From positions 1-64,000 of the forward strand of contig UCMT01000051.1 of the NCBI GenBank assembly GCA_900473795.1: a stretch of 64,000 nt of DNA. Direction: 5' to 3'. This document shows positions 1-8,787 of this stretch, in pieces. The stretch is from Hyphomicrobiales bacterium (GTDB lineage Bacteria > Pseudomonadota > Alphaproteobacteria > Rhizobiales > Rhizobiaceae). A model generated the notes under the pieces. It saw only the letters and a program-made list of their open reading frames with translations. It had not been told where the DNA came from and searched no databases. How positions within the stretch are numbered: position 1 is the first letter of the stretch; every line of letters starts with the position of its first letter. The position numbers and the translations under genes are program-made.

Positions 1-59
1 CAATTCCCCATCAATGAACAATGGAGGGCGAAGCGCCCGCCATTGTAGTCCAGTTGCGA

Positions 60-1511
60 TCAGGCTTCCTGAGCGGCGCCGAGCCGTGCGAAACCAGCGG
101 AATCGGCCGACTTGAGGCGGGCCGCAGCGATGAAGCCGACGAGCGCGGCGATCAGCACGAGCCCCGGCAGGAAGACGGCCAGGAAACCGCTCGCCCCGGC
201 GATACTACCGAAATAGACGGCAATGTAGACCACCAGCGCCAGCAGGATCGCACCGGTAATGACCGGGAGAACCATCGTCACCAGAACATTGTTTTCAAGA
301 CCCGGATTGCGGCTGAAGAACGCAACGATGGCAAAGGCGGTGAACGCCATCAGCAGGATGATCGCCAGTGTGCCGACATTGGTGAGCCACGAGAAGAGCG
401 CCAGCACCGGATCCTGGCCAGTGAACGCAAAGAGCGCGACGACGAGGATCGCGATGATCGTCTGGATCACCGAGCCGACATGCGGGCTCTGGAACGCCGG
501 ATGGGTGACGCCGACGGACTTCGGCAGCAGGCCCTCGCGGCCGGCGACATACATGTAACGGGCGACGCCATTGTGGAAGGCGAGCACGCCGGCAAAAAGG
601 CTGGTGATGAAGAGGAGGTTCATGACCGGGACGATCCAGTGACCGACATAACGCTCGGCAAGGCCGAACAGGAACGTCGTCGGATCGGCAAGGCCCTGCA
701 GTTCCGGCACGAGCTTGTCGACGCCTGCGCCATTCACCATCAGCCACGAGGTCAGCATGTAGAAGAGGCCGATGATCAGTACAGAGATGTAGGTCGCGCG
801 CGGCACGGTCTTGTGCGGTTCGCGGGCCTCCTCGCTATAGATCGTGGTGGCTTCGAAGCCGATGAAGGCGGCGAAGCAGAAGAGGATGCCGATGGCCGGT
901 GTGCCGCTCATAAACGCGGTGGGTGTAAAGGGTGCAGCGGACAGGCCGCCGTCGCCACCCTTGAAGAGGATCGCGGCATCGATGATCAGCACCACAAGAT
1001 ATTCGAGGACCACAAGGACCGACAGCACTTTGGCGGAGAGGTCGACACGACGATAGCCGAAAACCGCGACGATCGCTATGCCGACATAGGTCCACACCCA
1101 CCAGGGCAGCTCAAGGCCGAGGCCCGCGAAGAAGCCCGATGTTGCAGCGCCGAACAGGCCAAAGACGCCAATCTGCATGGCGTTATAGGCCAGGATGGCG
1201 ATCAATGCCGCAGCACCGCCCATCATGCCGCCAAGGCCCTGCGCCGTGTAGGCGTAGAATGCGCCGGCATTGCGGATATGACGGGCCATGGCGACATAGC
1301 CGACCGCGAAAAGCAGCAGGATCAGCGTAACCAAAAGAAAGGTCAGCGGAATCCCCGCACCGTTACCCAGCAGCATGGAGAGCGGAACGCCGCCCGCCAC
1401 AGCGGTCAAAGGCGCCGCTGCCGATACCACCAGGAATGTCACGGCGCCAACGCCGAGACTGTTCTTGCGCAGCTGGTTTTGCCCTGCGCCTGTCGAGAGT
1501 TGATTGTCCAT
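60..1511 (-). CDS. APC-superfamily amino acid/amine permease
   Basis: This is a polytopic inner-membrane transporter of the amino acid-polyamine-organocation family, about 483 residues, with roughly 12 to 14 hydrophobic segments. The family signatures are visible: a NAGAFYAYTAQGLG-type helix 3 region near residue 85 and a GFEATTIYSEEAREP loop followed by VPRA near residue 220. I chose the ATG at 1511 because AAGGGGA lies about 11 bases upstream; the reading frame stays open to 1610 but lacks a better site. It is divergent from the IclR regulator and its aminotransferase/kinase operon, so it probably imports the amine or amino acid those enzymes consume. Substrate cannot be read from sequence. 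Confidence 0.88.
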   Translation of the reverse strand: MDNQLSTGAGQNQLRKNSLGVGAVTFLVVSAAAPLTAVAGGVPLSMLLGNGAGIPLTFLLVTLILLLFAVGYVAMARHIRNAGAFYAYTAQGLGGMMGGAAALIAILAYNAMQIGVFGLFGAATSGFFAGLGLELPWWVWTYVGIAIVAVFGYRRVDLSAKVLSVLVVLEYLVVLIIDAAILFKGGDGGLSAAPFTPTAFMSGTPAIGILFCFAAFIGFEATTIYSEEAREPHKTVPRATYISVLIIGLFYMLTSWLMVNGAGVDKLVPELQGLADPTTFLFGLAERYVGHWIVPVMNLLFITSLFAGVLAFHNGVARYMYVAGREGLLPKSVGVTHPAFQSPHVGSVIQTIIAILVVALFAFTGQDPVLALFSWLTNVGTLAIILLMAFTAFAIVAFFSRNPGLENNVLVTMVLPVITGAILLALVVYIAVYFGSIAGASGFLAVFLPGLVLIAALVGFIAAARLKSADSAGFARLGAAQEA

Positions 1512-1842
1512 GTCGCTAACGTTCCCCTTGTTGCGATTATCCGATTGCGCCACGGGCAACATGCATTCCCCGAAAGCGACCTCCATGTTCACACCGGGCT
1601 GACAGCACACGTTCTTGCTTTTGCTCTTGGTCGTGGGCCTGTCAGCGCATATGGTTCATATATTGAACCCATGCTTCAAATATAGACTTGCAAACAATGG
1701 CCACACCTGTCAAGTTAATTCGCATGTTAAGTAGTTTGGTCGCGAGCGGGGAAGGCGCGACTCGAGGGTTCAGACCTGACGGGTATGAAAACGACCAATC
1801 CGGTGGCGCAAAAGCAGCAGGCCGGCACAAGAGGAAAACCGT
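1512..1842. promoter_or_regulatory. divergent promoter region, permease / IclR operon
   Basis: This 331-base gap separates two divergent genes and has no convincing coding frame. It must hold both promoters. Its clearest element is the 17-base palindrome at 1653-1669, listed separately. I see no clean -35/-10 pair for either direction. Confidence 0.6.
1653..1669. promoter_or_regulatory. palindromic operator, candidate IclR-family site
   Basis: The sequence is GGTTCA-TATAT-TGAACC, a perfect 6-base inverted repeat around an AT-rich 5-base centre. It lies between the divergent permease and IclR genes, where an IclR-family protein would be expected to bind. A looser related half-site (CTTCAAATATAGAC) follows at about 1674. 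Binding is inferred from position and symmetry only. Confidence 0.55.
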
Positions 1843-2628
1843 ATGAGCACCGTTGGAAAAGCACTGTCCCTGCTGGATAAACTGTCCCAGCTGAACGCCG
1901 AACCTGGATTGACCGATGTCGCCCGCTTGTGCGACCTCGACAAGGCAACCGCCCGCCGCTTGCTTGTCGAACTGGAAAAACACGGCTTCGTCGAACAGGA
2001 CCCGGTGACACGCAAATATCGGATCGGATCGGCTCCGGTTCGCCTGGCGCGGATTCGCGAGGCCCGCTATCCGTTCCTGCGGATCGCCATTCCCTTCGTG
2101 AAGGATCTCGCGGAAACCTCGGAGGAGACGGTCCACCTCTCCGAATTCGTTGGCGGACGACTGTCGACGATCCATGTCGAGGATTCCCCCCGCGCTCACC
2201 GGGTCATCGTCGAGATCGGTACACCCCTGCCCTTCCACGCCACGGCCTCAGGTCTCGCCTTTCTGGCCTATTGCGGGAAAGAGCAGCTCGATGCGGCTCT
2301 ATCGCGGCCCCTAGAAGCCTTCACCGACCACACGGTCACCGAGGTGTCCGCGGTTCGAAGGATGCTGGCGGAGACTGTCGAGCGCGGATTTTCGATCAGC
2401 GATCAGGGCCTTGAAAGCGGCGTGGTCAGCACGGCAGCGCCCATTCGCTCGCCAACTGGCCTGCCGATAGGCGCAATCGCCATCGCGGCACCGCTGGTGC
2501 GGGCGAACGCCACCACGCTCCACGACTTCGGCGCGATCGTATCGGCGACCGCCAAACGCATTTCTGAAAAATACTACGGGTCGGAAAGACTTGCGGGAAC
2601 GAGAACACAAGCAAAGGGGACCGGTTGA
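1843..2628 (+). CDS. IclR-family transcriptional regulator
   Basis: The 261-residue protein has the standard IclR layout. A winged helix-turn-helix fills residues 1-65 (DVARLCDLDKATARRLLVEL is the recognition region, then a wing ending in RKYRIG). The effector-binding domain follows at about 80-250, including the typical LPFHATASGLAFLA and SGVVSTAAPI stretches. AGAGGAAAA lies just upstream of the ATG. It is the first gene of a run in which stop and start codons overlap, so it probably controls its own operon and the divergent permease through the palindrome at 1653-1669. The effector is unknown. Confidence 0.9.
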   Translation: MSTVGKALSLLDKLSQLNAEPGLTDVARLCDLDKATARRLLVELEKHGFVEQDPVTRKYRIGSAPVRLARIREARYPFLRIAIPFVKDLAETSEETVHLSEFVGGRLSTIHVEDSPRAHRVIVEIGTPLPFHATASGLAFLAYCGKEQLDAALSRPLEAFTDHTVTEVSAVRRMLAETVERGFSISDQGLESGVVSTAAPIRSPTGLPIGAIAIAAPLVRANATTLHDFGAIVSATAKRISEKYYGSERLAGTRTQAKGTG

Positions 2629-3896
2629 TGAGCCTCGCAGCATCTTCAACACGCATCAGCGAACCAAATATCCTGGTCGTCGGAACGGGGGATACCAAAT
2701 CCGACGAACTGCAGTTCATGGCAGGCATCATCCGCGATGCGGGCGCAAGGCCCGTCATGATCGATGTCAGCATCCTGTCCGACCCGCCTTACGAGCCGGA
2801 TTATTCCCGGCATGATATCGCCAGGTCGGCCGGAACCTCGATCGAGGCGATCATCGACAGTGGTGACGAAAATTCGGCGATGGCGCTGATGTCAAACGGC
2901 GCCGCGGCTCTCGTCGGCCTGTTGCACGCAACCGGAAAGGCCGATGGCGTCATCATTCTTGGCGGCTCCATGGGCACGGACCTTGCACTCGACGTGGCGG
3001 CGGCGCTGCCGCTCGGCGTGCCCAAGTTCGTGGTCTCGACGATTGCCTATTCGCATCTCGTGCCGCCGGAGCGCATCGCGCCGGACCTGATGATGATCCT
3101 GTGGGCCGGCGGGCTCTACGGGCTGAACGGGATCTGCCGGGCGGTGCTCTCACAGGCCTGCGGCGCAGTCGTCGGTGCAGCACGCTCCAGTGTCAAACCG
3201 GCGGCGGACCGGCCGCTGATCGGCATGACCTCGCTCGGCTCGTCCTGCCTGAAGTACATGAAGCATTTGAAACCCGAACTTGAAAAGCGCGGCTATGATG
3301 TCGCGGTATTCCATTCGACGGGCATGGGCGGGCGGGCTTTCGAGGCGATCGCCGCCCAGAAGGGCTTCGCCGCCGTTTTCGACTTCTGCATGCAGGAGGT
3401 CGTCAATCACCAGAACGGCACGGTGGTCACCTCGGGCCCGGACCGGCTGGAAAATGCCGGTCGCCTCGGCATCCCGCAGATCGTGGCGCCCGGCGCGACA
3501 GACATGGTCGATCTTCCGGCCTGGCAACCCCTGCCCGCGGCTCTTTCCGGCAGACCCTATCATGCCCATAACCGGCTGATCGGCTCTGTCACCACCTCGC
3601 CTGAAGGACGCCGGGCAACGGCCGCCCTGATCGGCGAAAAACTCGGACGCACGCAGGCGCCGGTCGCCCTCCTGCTGCCGCTCAAGGGTGTGCAGGAATG
3701 GGACCGAGAGGGCGAGCCGCTGCACGATCCCGAAGGGCTGGAGGCCTTCACCGAGGCGATGCGTCTGGCGGTGCCCGCATCCGTGACGCTTCACGAGGTC
3801 GATGCCCACATCAATTCCTCTGAGTTCTCCGCCACGGCCCTCGCCGTGTTCGACACGTGGGTTTCGCAAGGCATCATTCCGGAAGGCAAGCCATGA
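2628..3896 (+). CDS. Tm-1-like ATP-binding domain protein (UPF0261)
   Basis: This is a full-length member (about 422 residues) of the UPF0261 family, related to the N-terminal ATP-binding domain of the tomato virus-resistance protein Tm-1. The N-terminus carries VVGTGDTKSDEL near residue 17. The second half carries GMTSLGSSCLKYMKHL and FHSTGMGGRAFEA, a conserved Gly-rich segment. The ATG at 2628 overlaps the IclR stop (ATGA), with AAAGGGGA upstream; a TTG one codon earlier is less likely. Many bacterial members sit beside a TIM-barrel PEP-hydrolase-family protein, which is absent here. The biochemical function is not established; context places it in an amine or amino acid catabolic operon. 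Confidence 0.85.
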   Translation: MSLAASSTRISEPNILVVGTGDTKSDELQFMAGIIRDAGARPVMIDVSILSDPPYEPDYSRHDIARSAGTSIEAIIDSGDENSAMALMSNGAAALVGLLHATGKADGVIILGGSMGTDLALDVAAALPLGVPKFVVSTIAYSHLVPPERIAPDLMMILWAGGLYGLNGICRAVLSQACGAVVGAARSSVKPAADRPLIGMTSLGSSCLKYMKHLKPELEKRGYDVAVFHSTGMGGRAFEAIAAQKGFAAVFDFCMQEVVNHQNGTVVTSGPDRLENAGRLGIPQIVAPGATDMVDLPAWQPLPAALSGRPYHAHNRLIGSVTTSPEGRRATAALIGEKLGRTQAPVALLLPLKGVQEWDREGEPLHDPEGLEAFTEAMRLAVPASVTLHEVDAHINSSEFSATALAVFDTWVSQGIIPEGKP

Positions 3897-4543
3897 CAGG
3901 CGATCGCGCCCTTATCCTCGATTTTGGCGGCGTGGTGACACGCACGCTATTCGAAACGCATGACATCACCGAACGGGCCTTGGGCCTGGCCGCTGGCACG
4001 CTCACCTGGCGGGGGCCTTTCGATACGGCGACCGATCCGCTTTGGCTATCGATGCAGAACCGCCAAATCACCGAACGCGACTACTGGATGACGCGCACGG
4101 CGGAGGTCGGCCGACTGGTCGGCGAGGACTGGACCGACATGAAGACCTTCGTCCAGCGGGCGCGAGGCGCCGAAGCAGAACTGGTCTTGCGGCCGGAAGC
4201 CCGCGCGGCCATCACGCGTGCCAAGAGGGCGGGTCTAAGGCTCGCCATACTGTCGAACGAACTCGACCTTTTTTACGGCGTCGAGTTTCGCAAGCGATTT
4301 CCTCTGATCGATCTCTTCGACGTTATCGTCGATGCCACCTACACGAGGATCTTGAAGCCTGATCCGCGCGCCTACGAGCAGGTCATTGCCGAGATCGGTC
4401 TGCCGCGCGAAGCCTGCGTCTTCGTCGACGATCAGTTGAAGAACATCGAGGGTGCCGAAGCCGTGGGGCTTCCCCATGTCCATTTCGACGTTACCCGCCC
4501 CGCGGACGGCTATGCCCGCGCCCTTTCCATGCTTGGACTTTGA
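3893..4543 (+). CDS. HAD-superfamily hydrolase
   Basis: The 216-residue protein has all four HAD motifs: the nucleophile Asp10 in LILDFGGVV, a Ser in LAILSNE, a Lys in ILKPDPRAYE, and the acidic pair in CVFVDDQLKN. The cap region resembles that of small phosphatases and the N-domain of epoxide hydrolase. The second acidic residue of motif I is replaced by Gly, as is common in the DFGG subgroup, so phosphatase activity is likely but not certain. The ATG overlaps the preceding stop (ATGA). In an operon with a kinase and a phospho-lyase-like PLP enzyme, it could remove phosphate from a misdirected phosphorylated intermediate; that role is inference. Confidence 0.87.
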   Translation: MTGDRALILDFGGVVTRTLFETHDITERALGLAAGTLTWRGPFDTATDPLWLSMQNRQITERDYWMTRTAEVGRLVGEDWTDMKTFVQRARGAEAELVLRPEARAAITRAKRAGLRLAILSNELDLFYGVEFRKRFPLIDLFDVIVDATYTRILKPDPRAYEQVIAEIGLPREACVFVDDQLKNIEGAEAVGLPHVHFDVTRPADGYARALSMLGL

Positions 4544-4560
4544 ACGAAAAGGATCACGCC

Positions 4561-5922
4561 ATGCGCGAAACCAATTTCCTGACCGAAAACAACGCCCGTC
4601 ATATCTGGCATCCGATGGCGCATCCGGCCGAGATGCTGGCCAACCCGCCACGCATCGTCAAAGCCGCTGCCGGCGTGGAAATCACCGATATCGACGGCAA
4701 GACGGTGCTGGACGGCGTCGGCGGGCTCTGGAACGTCAATCTCGGCTATTCCTGCGAGCCGATCAAAAAGGCTATCCGAGATCAGCTGGACGAGCTCCCC
4801 TATTATTCCGCCTTTCGCGGCACCACCAATCCGCCCCTGATCGAACTGTCCTACGAACTCGCGGCGTGGTTCAAGGAGGACGGCCTCAGCCGTGCCTTCT
4901 TCACCTCGGGGGGCTCCGACTCCGTCGAGACATGCCTTCGCCTCGCCCGGCAATATCACAAGGTCAACGGCCAGCCGGAACGCACCAAATTCGTCGCACT
5001 GAAGAAGGGCTATCACGGCACCCATTTCGGTAGCGCCTCGGTCAACGGCAACGCCAATTTCCGCCGCAACTATGAACCGCTGATGCCGGGCGTCTTTCAC
5101 CTCGCCGCTCCCTATCCCTATCGCAACCCCTTCGGCACCGACGATTCGGCAGAGATCGCAGCCGCCATTGCCCGGCAGTTCGAGGATGAAATCGCCTTTC
5201 AGGGCGCAGACACCATCGCTGCCTTCATCATGGAGCCGGTTCTTGGCGCCGGCGGCATCATGGTGCCGCACGAGACCTCCATGCCGCTGATGCGCGCCAT
5301 CTGCGACAAGCACGGCATCCTGCTGATCGCCGACGAGGTGATTACGGCCTTCGGCCGCACCGGCGCCTGGACCGGTTCGCGTCTCTGGGGCGTGAAGCCG
5401 GACCTGATGTCGACCGCCAAGGCGATCACCAACGGCTATTATCCCTTCGGCGCGGTGATGATCGCCGACAAGATCGCTGAAGCTTTCGAAAGCAACAAGA
5501 ACACCGTCGGCACCATCAGTCACGGCTACACCTATTCCGGCCACCCGGTCGGCGCGGCAGCAGCGCTCGCCACGCTGAAGGAAATGAAACGCCTGGACGT
5601 GGCAGCCAATGCCGGCGCGCGCGGCGAGGAACTTCTGGCGGGCCTTCAGGCGCTGGAGGAAAGGCATGAGCTGATCGGCGACGTGCGCGGCAAAGGATTG
5701 ATGTGCGCCCTCGAGCTGGTCACCGATCGCGTGGCGAAAACCGCTGCACCGAAAGACGCGGTCCAGCGCCTGCAGGATGCGGCCTACGAGGCCGGCGTCA
5801 TGGTGCGAACCTCCGGTTCAAATGTCATTATCTCGCCGCCGCTCGTCATCACCACTGCCGATGTGAACCGGATTGTCGCAGCCCTTGATGCGGGTCTGAC
5901 GGCTGCCGCCGGGGGGAAATGA
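4561..5922 (+). CDS. class III PLP-dependent aminotransferase
   Basis: The 453-residue protein is a fold-type I aminotransferase of the omega-amino acid/aspartate family. The N-terminus (HIWHPMAHPAEM) and the gateway motif GVGGLWNVNLGY are typical of omega-amino acid:pyruvate transaminases. The cofactor Asp lies in LLIADEVITAFGRTG and the PLP lysine is Lys287 in STAKAITNGYYP. I chose the ATG at 4561, with AAAGGA 9 bases upstream, rather than the TTG overlapping the previous stop. It likely transfers the terminal amino group of the pathway substrate to pyruvate or 2-oxoglutarate. It is distinct from the next gene, which is closer to phospho-lyases. Confidence 0.9.
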   Translation: MRETNFLTENNARHIWHPMAHPAEMLANPPRIVKAAAGVEITDIDGKTVLDGVGGLWNVNLGYSCEPIKKAIRDQLDELPYYSAFRGTTNPPLIELSYELAAWFKEDGLSRAFFTSGGSDSVETCLRLARQYHKVNGQPERTKFVALKKGYHGTHFGSASVNGNANFRRNYEPLMPGVFHLAAPYPYRNPFGTDDSAEIAAAIARQFEDEIAFQGADTIAAFIMEPVLGAGGIMVPHETSMPLMRAICDKHGILLIADEVITAFGRTGAWTGSRLWGVKPDLMSTAKAITNGYYPFGAVMIADKIAEAFESNKNTVGTISHGYTYSGHPVGAAAALATLKEMKRLDVAANAGARGEELLAGLQALEERHELIGDVRGKGLMCALELVTDRVAKTAAPKDAVQRLQDAAYEAGVMVRTSGSNVIISPPLVITTADVNRIVAALDAGLTAAAGGK

Positions 5923-5923
5923 T

Positions 5924-7207
5924 ATGGCGGCAAATGCAACCCTACTCGCCCGCCGCGAACGGCTTCTCGGCCGAAACATGTCGACCTTCTACAACCAACC
6001 CGTCCAGCTGGTGCGCGGCGAAGGCGTCTGGCTGTGGGACGCCGACGGCCGGAAATATCTCGATTGCTACAACAATGTCCCGCATGTCGGCCATTGCCAC
6101 CCCCGGGTCGTGGAAGCGATTGCCCGGCAGGCGTCGACGCTGAATACCCATACGCGCTATCTGCACGAGGGCATTCTCGACTATGTCGAGCGGCTGACGG
6201 CAACCTTCGACAAGAGCCTCGACACGGCGATCATGACCTGTACCGGCAGCGAAGCCAACGACATCGCGTTGCGCATGGCGCAGGCGGTCACGGGAAAGAC
6301 CGGCGTCATCGCCACCAACCATACCTATCACGGCAATACCACGGCCGTGTCGCAGCTTTCCACCCGTATGCCGCCGGTCGGCGGTTTCGGCGGCCATGTC
6401 CGCCATGTGCCGGCGCCCGACAGCTACCGGCCGCTCGGCGGTACCCCTGGCGAAGCCTTTGCGGCAGCGTTCGCCGCGGAAGTGGAAAAGGCGATTGCCT
6501 CGCTTCAGGACAGCCCGCACGGTTTTTCGGCGCTGATCATTTGCCCGTTCTTTGCAAACGAAGGGTTTCCCGACCTGCCGCCGGGCTTTCTCGACAAGGC
6601 GATCGTTGCGGTGCGCAAGGCGGGCGGGGTGGTCATATCCGATGAGGTGCAGCCGGGTTTTGGCCGTACCGGCAGCCACATGTGGGGCCACCAGCGTGCC
6701 GGCTTCGTGCCCGATGTCGTGACGCTCGGCAAACCGATGGCCAACGGCCATCCGGTGGGTGGCGTGGTCGCCAACGCCGACACGCTGAACGCCTTCCGCA
6801 GAGCCTTCCGCTATTTCAATACCTTCGGCGGCAATCCGGTTTCCTGCGCTGCGGCGCTCGCTGTCCTCGACGTGATCGACGACGAGGGCCTGATGGAGAA
6901 CGCCCGCACCGTCGGCGCCTATGCGCAAGACGGCCTCAAGCGCCTGTCGGATAAACATGACGTTATCGGCGACGTCCGCGGCAGCGGTCTGTTCTTCGGG
7001 GCGGAGCTTGTTCTCGACCGCGTGCAAAAGACGCCGGCGCCGGACCTCGCCACAAAGGTCATCAATGACATGCGCGCGCGCGGCGTTCTGATGGGCAAGA
7101 TCGGCATTCATCAATGTGCGACCAAGATCCGGCCGCCCATGCCCTTTTCGAAGGAGAATGCCGACTTGATGCTGTCCACCCTCGATGACGTTCTGTCGGG
7201 ATTGTGA
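5924..7207 (+). CDS. class III PLP enzyme resembling amino-alcohol-phosphate phospho-lyase
   Basis: This 427-residue protein has the class III aminotransferase fold with PLP lysine Lys270 (VTLGKPMANGHPVGG). The segment YLDCYNNVPHVGHCHPRVVEA, followed by LNTHTRYLHEGILDYVERL, closely matches what I recall of the vertebrate AGXT2L1/AGXT2L2 proteins. Those are ethanolamine-phosphate and 5-phosphohydroxylysine phospho-lyases, which eliminate phosphate and ammonia to give an aldehyde. Immediately downstream is an APH-type kinase, the partner such a lyase needs. It starts two bases after the previous stop. A plain transaminase function remains possible; the lyase call rests on motif memory and context. 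Confidence 0.82.
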   Translation: MAANATLLARRERLLGRNMSTFYNQPVQLVRGEGVWLWDADGRKYLDCYNNVPHVGHCHPRVVEAIARQASTLNTHTRYLHEGILDYVERLTATFDKSLDTAIMTCTGSEANDIALRMAQAVTGKTGVIATNHTYHGNTTAVSQLSTRMPPVGGFGGHVRHVPAPDSYRPLGGTPGEAFAAAFAAEVEKAIASLQDSPHGFSALIICPFFANEGFPDLPPGFLDKAIVAVRKAGGVVISDEVQPGFGRTGSHMWGHQRAGFVPDVVTLGKPMANGHPVGGVVANADTLNAFRRAFRYFNTFGGNPVSCAAALAVLDVIDDEGLMENARTVGAYAQDGLKRLSDKHDVIGDVRGSGLFFGAELVLDRVQKTPAPDLATKVINDMRARGVLMGKIGIHQCATKIRPPMPFSKENADLMLSTLDDVLSGL

Positions 7208-8235
7208 CGGCGGCCATGTCGGAACATGAAACCGTCCCCTTCATGGACGCGCTAAGCGCGCGGGCATCCGAAGCGCTTACCAACTGGGACCTCGGCGGGC
7301 AGACGCCCCAGCTTCTGAAATATCGCGAGAATGCCGTGTTCCGGATCACCCTGAAGAGTGGGCAGCCGGCGGTCCTTCGGCTGCATCGACCGGGTTACCA
7401 CGACGAGACGGCGCTGGCCTCGGAACTTTCCTGGATGGCAGCGTTGCGGGAGGCAGGCTTGCGCGTTCCGGCACCAATCCTAACCCCAAACGGGCGCCAG
7501 AACGTATCCCTTGCCGCAACGCAGGACTTCGGCGATCAGCATGCCGATATCGTCACCTGGATGGCCGGCACCCCGCTCGGCCAGTCGGGTACTCTTCTCG
7601 GATATCCGCAGGAACGCCTTGCCGCCATTTTTCACAGCCTCGGCGAAGCCATGGCACAGATGCACGCGGCCACCGACGCATGGATGCCGCCCACCTCCTT
7701 CTGTCGCCCCTCCTGGGACGACGATGGCTTGCTGGGCGAAAATCCCCTCTGGGGCCGCTTCTGGGATTGCCCTGGACTGTCGCCGCGTAACGCGGAACAC
7801 CTTTCCAGATTGCGTCTGCGGCTGCAAAAACAGCTCCGGGAGCTTGGCGGTCTCGATCTCGACTATGGTCTCATCCATGCCGATCTCGTCCGGGAAAATG
7901 TGCTGGTCGATGGCGATCACGTCGAACTGATCGATTTTGACGACGGGGGCTACGGCTGGCGGATGTTCGACATTGCCACGGCCCTGTTCAAGAATCGCGG
8001 CGAACCGCACTACCAGATCATGAAGTCGGCCTTGATTAAGGGATATCGCGGCGTGCGTCCGCTGCCGGACAGCGCCCTTGAAACCCTGCCGCTCTTCATG
8101 CTCCTGCGCAGCCTCACCTATATCGGCTGGATTGGCGAGAGACCCGCAACGCCGGACGCCGCAGAGCGGCTTCAGCGCTATGTGGCCGACGCGCTGACCT
8201 TGGCCGATGTCATGTTCGCCCACGACAGGGCATAG
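7204..8235 (+). CDS. APH/choline-kinase-fold phosphotransferase
   Basis: The 343-residue protein has the small-molecule kinase fold of the aminoglycoside phosphotransferase, homoserine kinase II and hydroxylysine kinase families. The catalytic loop is LIHADLVRENVLV with catalytic Asp227, and the metal-binding Asp is in VELIDFDDGGYGW. An N-lobe FRITLKSGQPAVLRLHRPGY strand carries the ATP-binding region. The GTG at 7204 overlaps the previous stop (GTGA), matching the coupled style of the operon; an ATG at 7216 is an alternative and neither has a strong ribosome site. It probably phosphorylates a hydroxyl group so that the adjacent phospho-lyase-like enzyme can eliminate it. The natural substrate is unknown. 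Confidence 0.83.
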   Translation: MTAAMSEHETVPFMDALSARASEALTNWDLGGQTPQLLKYRENAVFRITLKSGQPAVLRLHRPGYHDETALASELSWMAALREAGLRVPAPILTPNGRQNVSLAATQDFGDQHADIVTWMAGTPLGQSGTLLGYPQERLAAIFHSLGEAMAQMHAATDAWMPPTSFCRPSWDDDGLLGENPLWGRFWDCPGLSPRNAEHLSRLRLRLQKQLRELGGLDLDYGLIHADLVRENVLVDGDHVELIDFDDGGYGWRMFDIATALFKNRGEPHYQIMKSALIKGYRGVRPLPDSALETLPLFMLLRSLTYIGWIGERPATPDAAERLQRYVADALTLADVMFAHDRA

Positions 8236-8247
8236 GAGCACACGGTG

Positions 8248-8721
8248 CTACTTGTTCAGCGTCGCCAACTCATCGAGCATGTCGAGCAGCGTTTCGATCC
8301 GTTCCCGGCCGAACCGCTGTTCGAGTGCCGTATAGATCGCCCGGCTGTCCGGGCTCACGTCGTTGATGATTTTCAAAGCGGCGGGGGTGATCTGCAGCAG
8401 GATGCGGCGGCCGTCCTGCGCATCCTTGCTCTTGGTGATAAAACCGCGCTCCTCGAGCGAGCGGATGATCCGCGTCAGGCTCGGGGCGAGAATGAAGGCC
8501 CGCTCGGCCATTTCGGATGCGTCGAGCGTTCCCGCTTCCGCCAGAATGCGGATCACCCGCCACTGCTGTTCGGTCACGTCGTGAAGAGCGAGCATCGGAC
8601 GAAAATGCCCCATCACGGCCTCCCGCGCCCGAAGCAGCGCAATCGGCAGCGACCGGCGGGTATCGCGGGGAAGGAGAGCATCCTGCGTGATGCCGGTGTT
8701 TTCAGGAGAAGGTCGGGTCAT
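8248..8721 (-). CDS. hpaR: MarR-family repressor HpaR of homoprotocatechuate degradation
   Basis: The 157-residue protein has the MarR winged helix-turn-helix (VTEQQWRVIRILAEAGTLDASEMAERAFILAPSLTRIIRSLEERGFI region, residues 45-90, then the DGRRILLQIT wing). The N-terminal SLPIALLRAREAVMGHFRPML is characteristic of HpaR. It is divergent from hpaF and its operon, as in other hpa clusters. HpaR represses the meta-cleavage operon and is released by hydroxyphenylacetate-type ligands. The ATG at 8721 was chosen on domain alignment; the open frame extends to 8766 without a ribosome site. It converges on the kinase gene with a 12-base gap. Confidence 0.9.
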   Translation of the reverse strand: MTRPSPENTGITQDALLPRDTRRSLPIALLRAREAVMGHFRPMLALHDVTEQQWRVIRILAEAGTLDASEMAERAFILAPSLTRIIRSLEERGFITKSKDAQDGRRILLQITPAALKIINDVSPDSRAIYTALEQRFGRERIETLLDMLDELATLNK

Positions 8722-8779
8722 GACGGTTGTATGGAGCAATTTTTTGCGACGCGCAACGATTGCCAACCGCCACGTGCTC

Positions 8780-8785
8780 TTGACA
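8780..8785 (+). promoter_or_regulatory. candidate -35 hexamer of the hpa operon
   Basis: A consensus TTGACA lies upstream of hpaF and directly abuts the nested palindrome at 8788-8827. No good -10 is visible at the standard 17-base spacing. Binding of HpaR to the palindrome would cover the core promoter and explain repression. The -10 position is not resolved by eye. Confidence 0.35.
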
Positions 8786-8787
8786 AC

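Noticed and set aside
21-1685. Long plus-strand open frame opposite the permease gene
   Set aside because: It is antisense to a clear APC transporter and encodes Arg/Asp/His-rich low-complexity sequence, typical of mirror frames in high-GC DNA.
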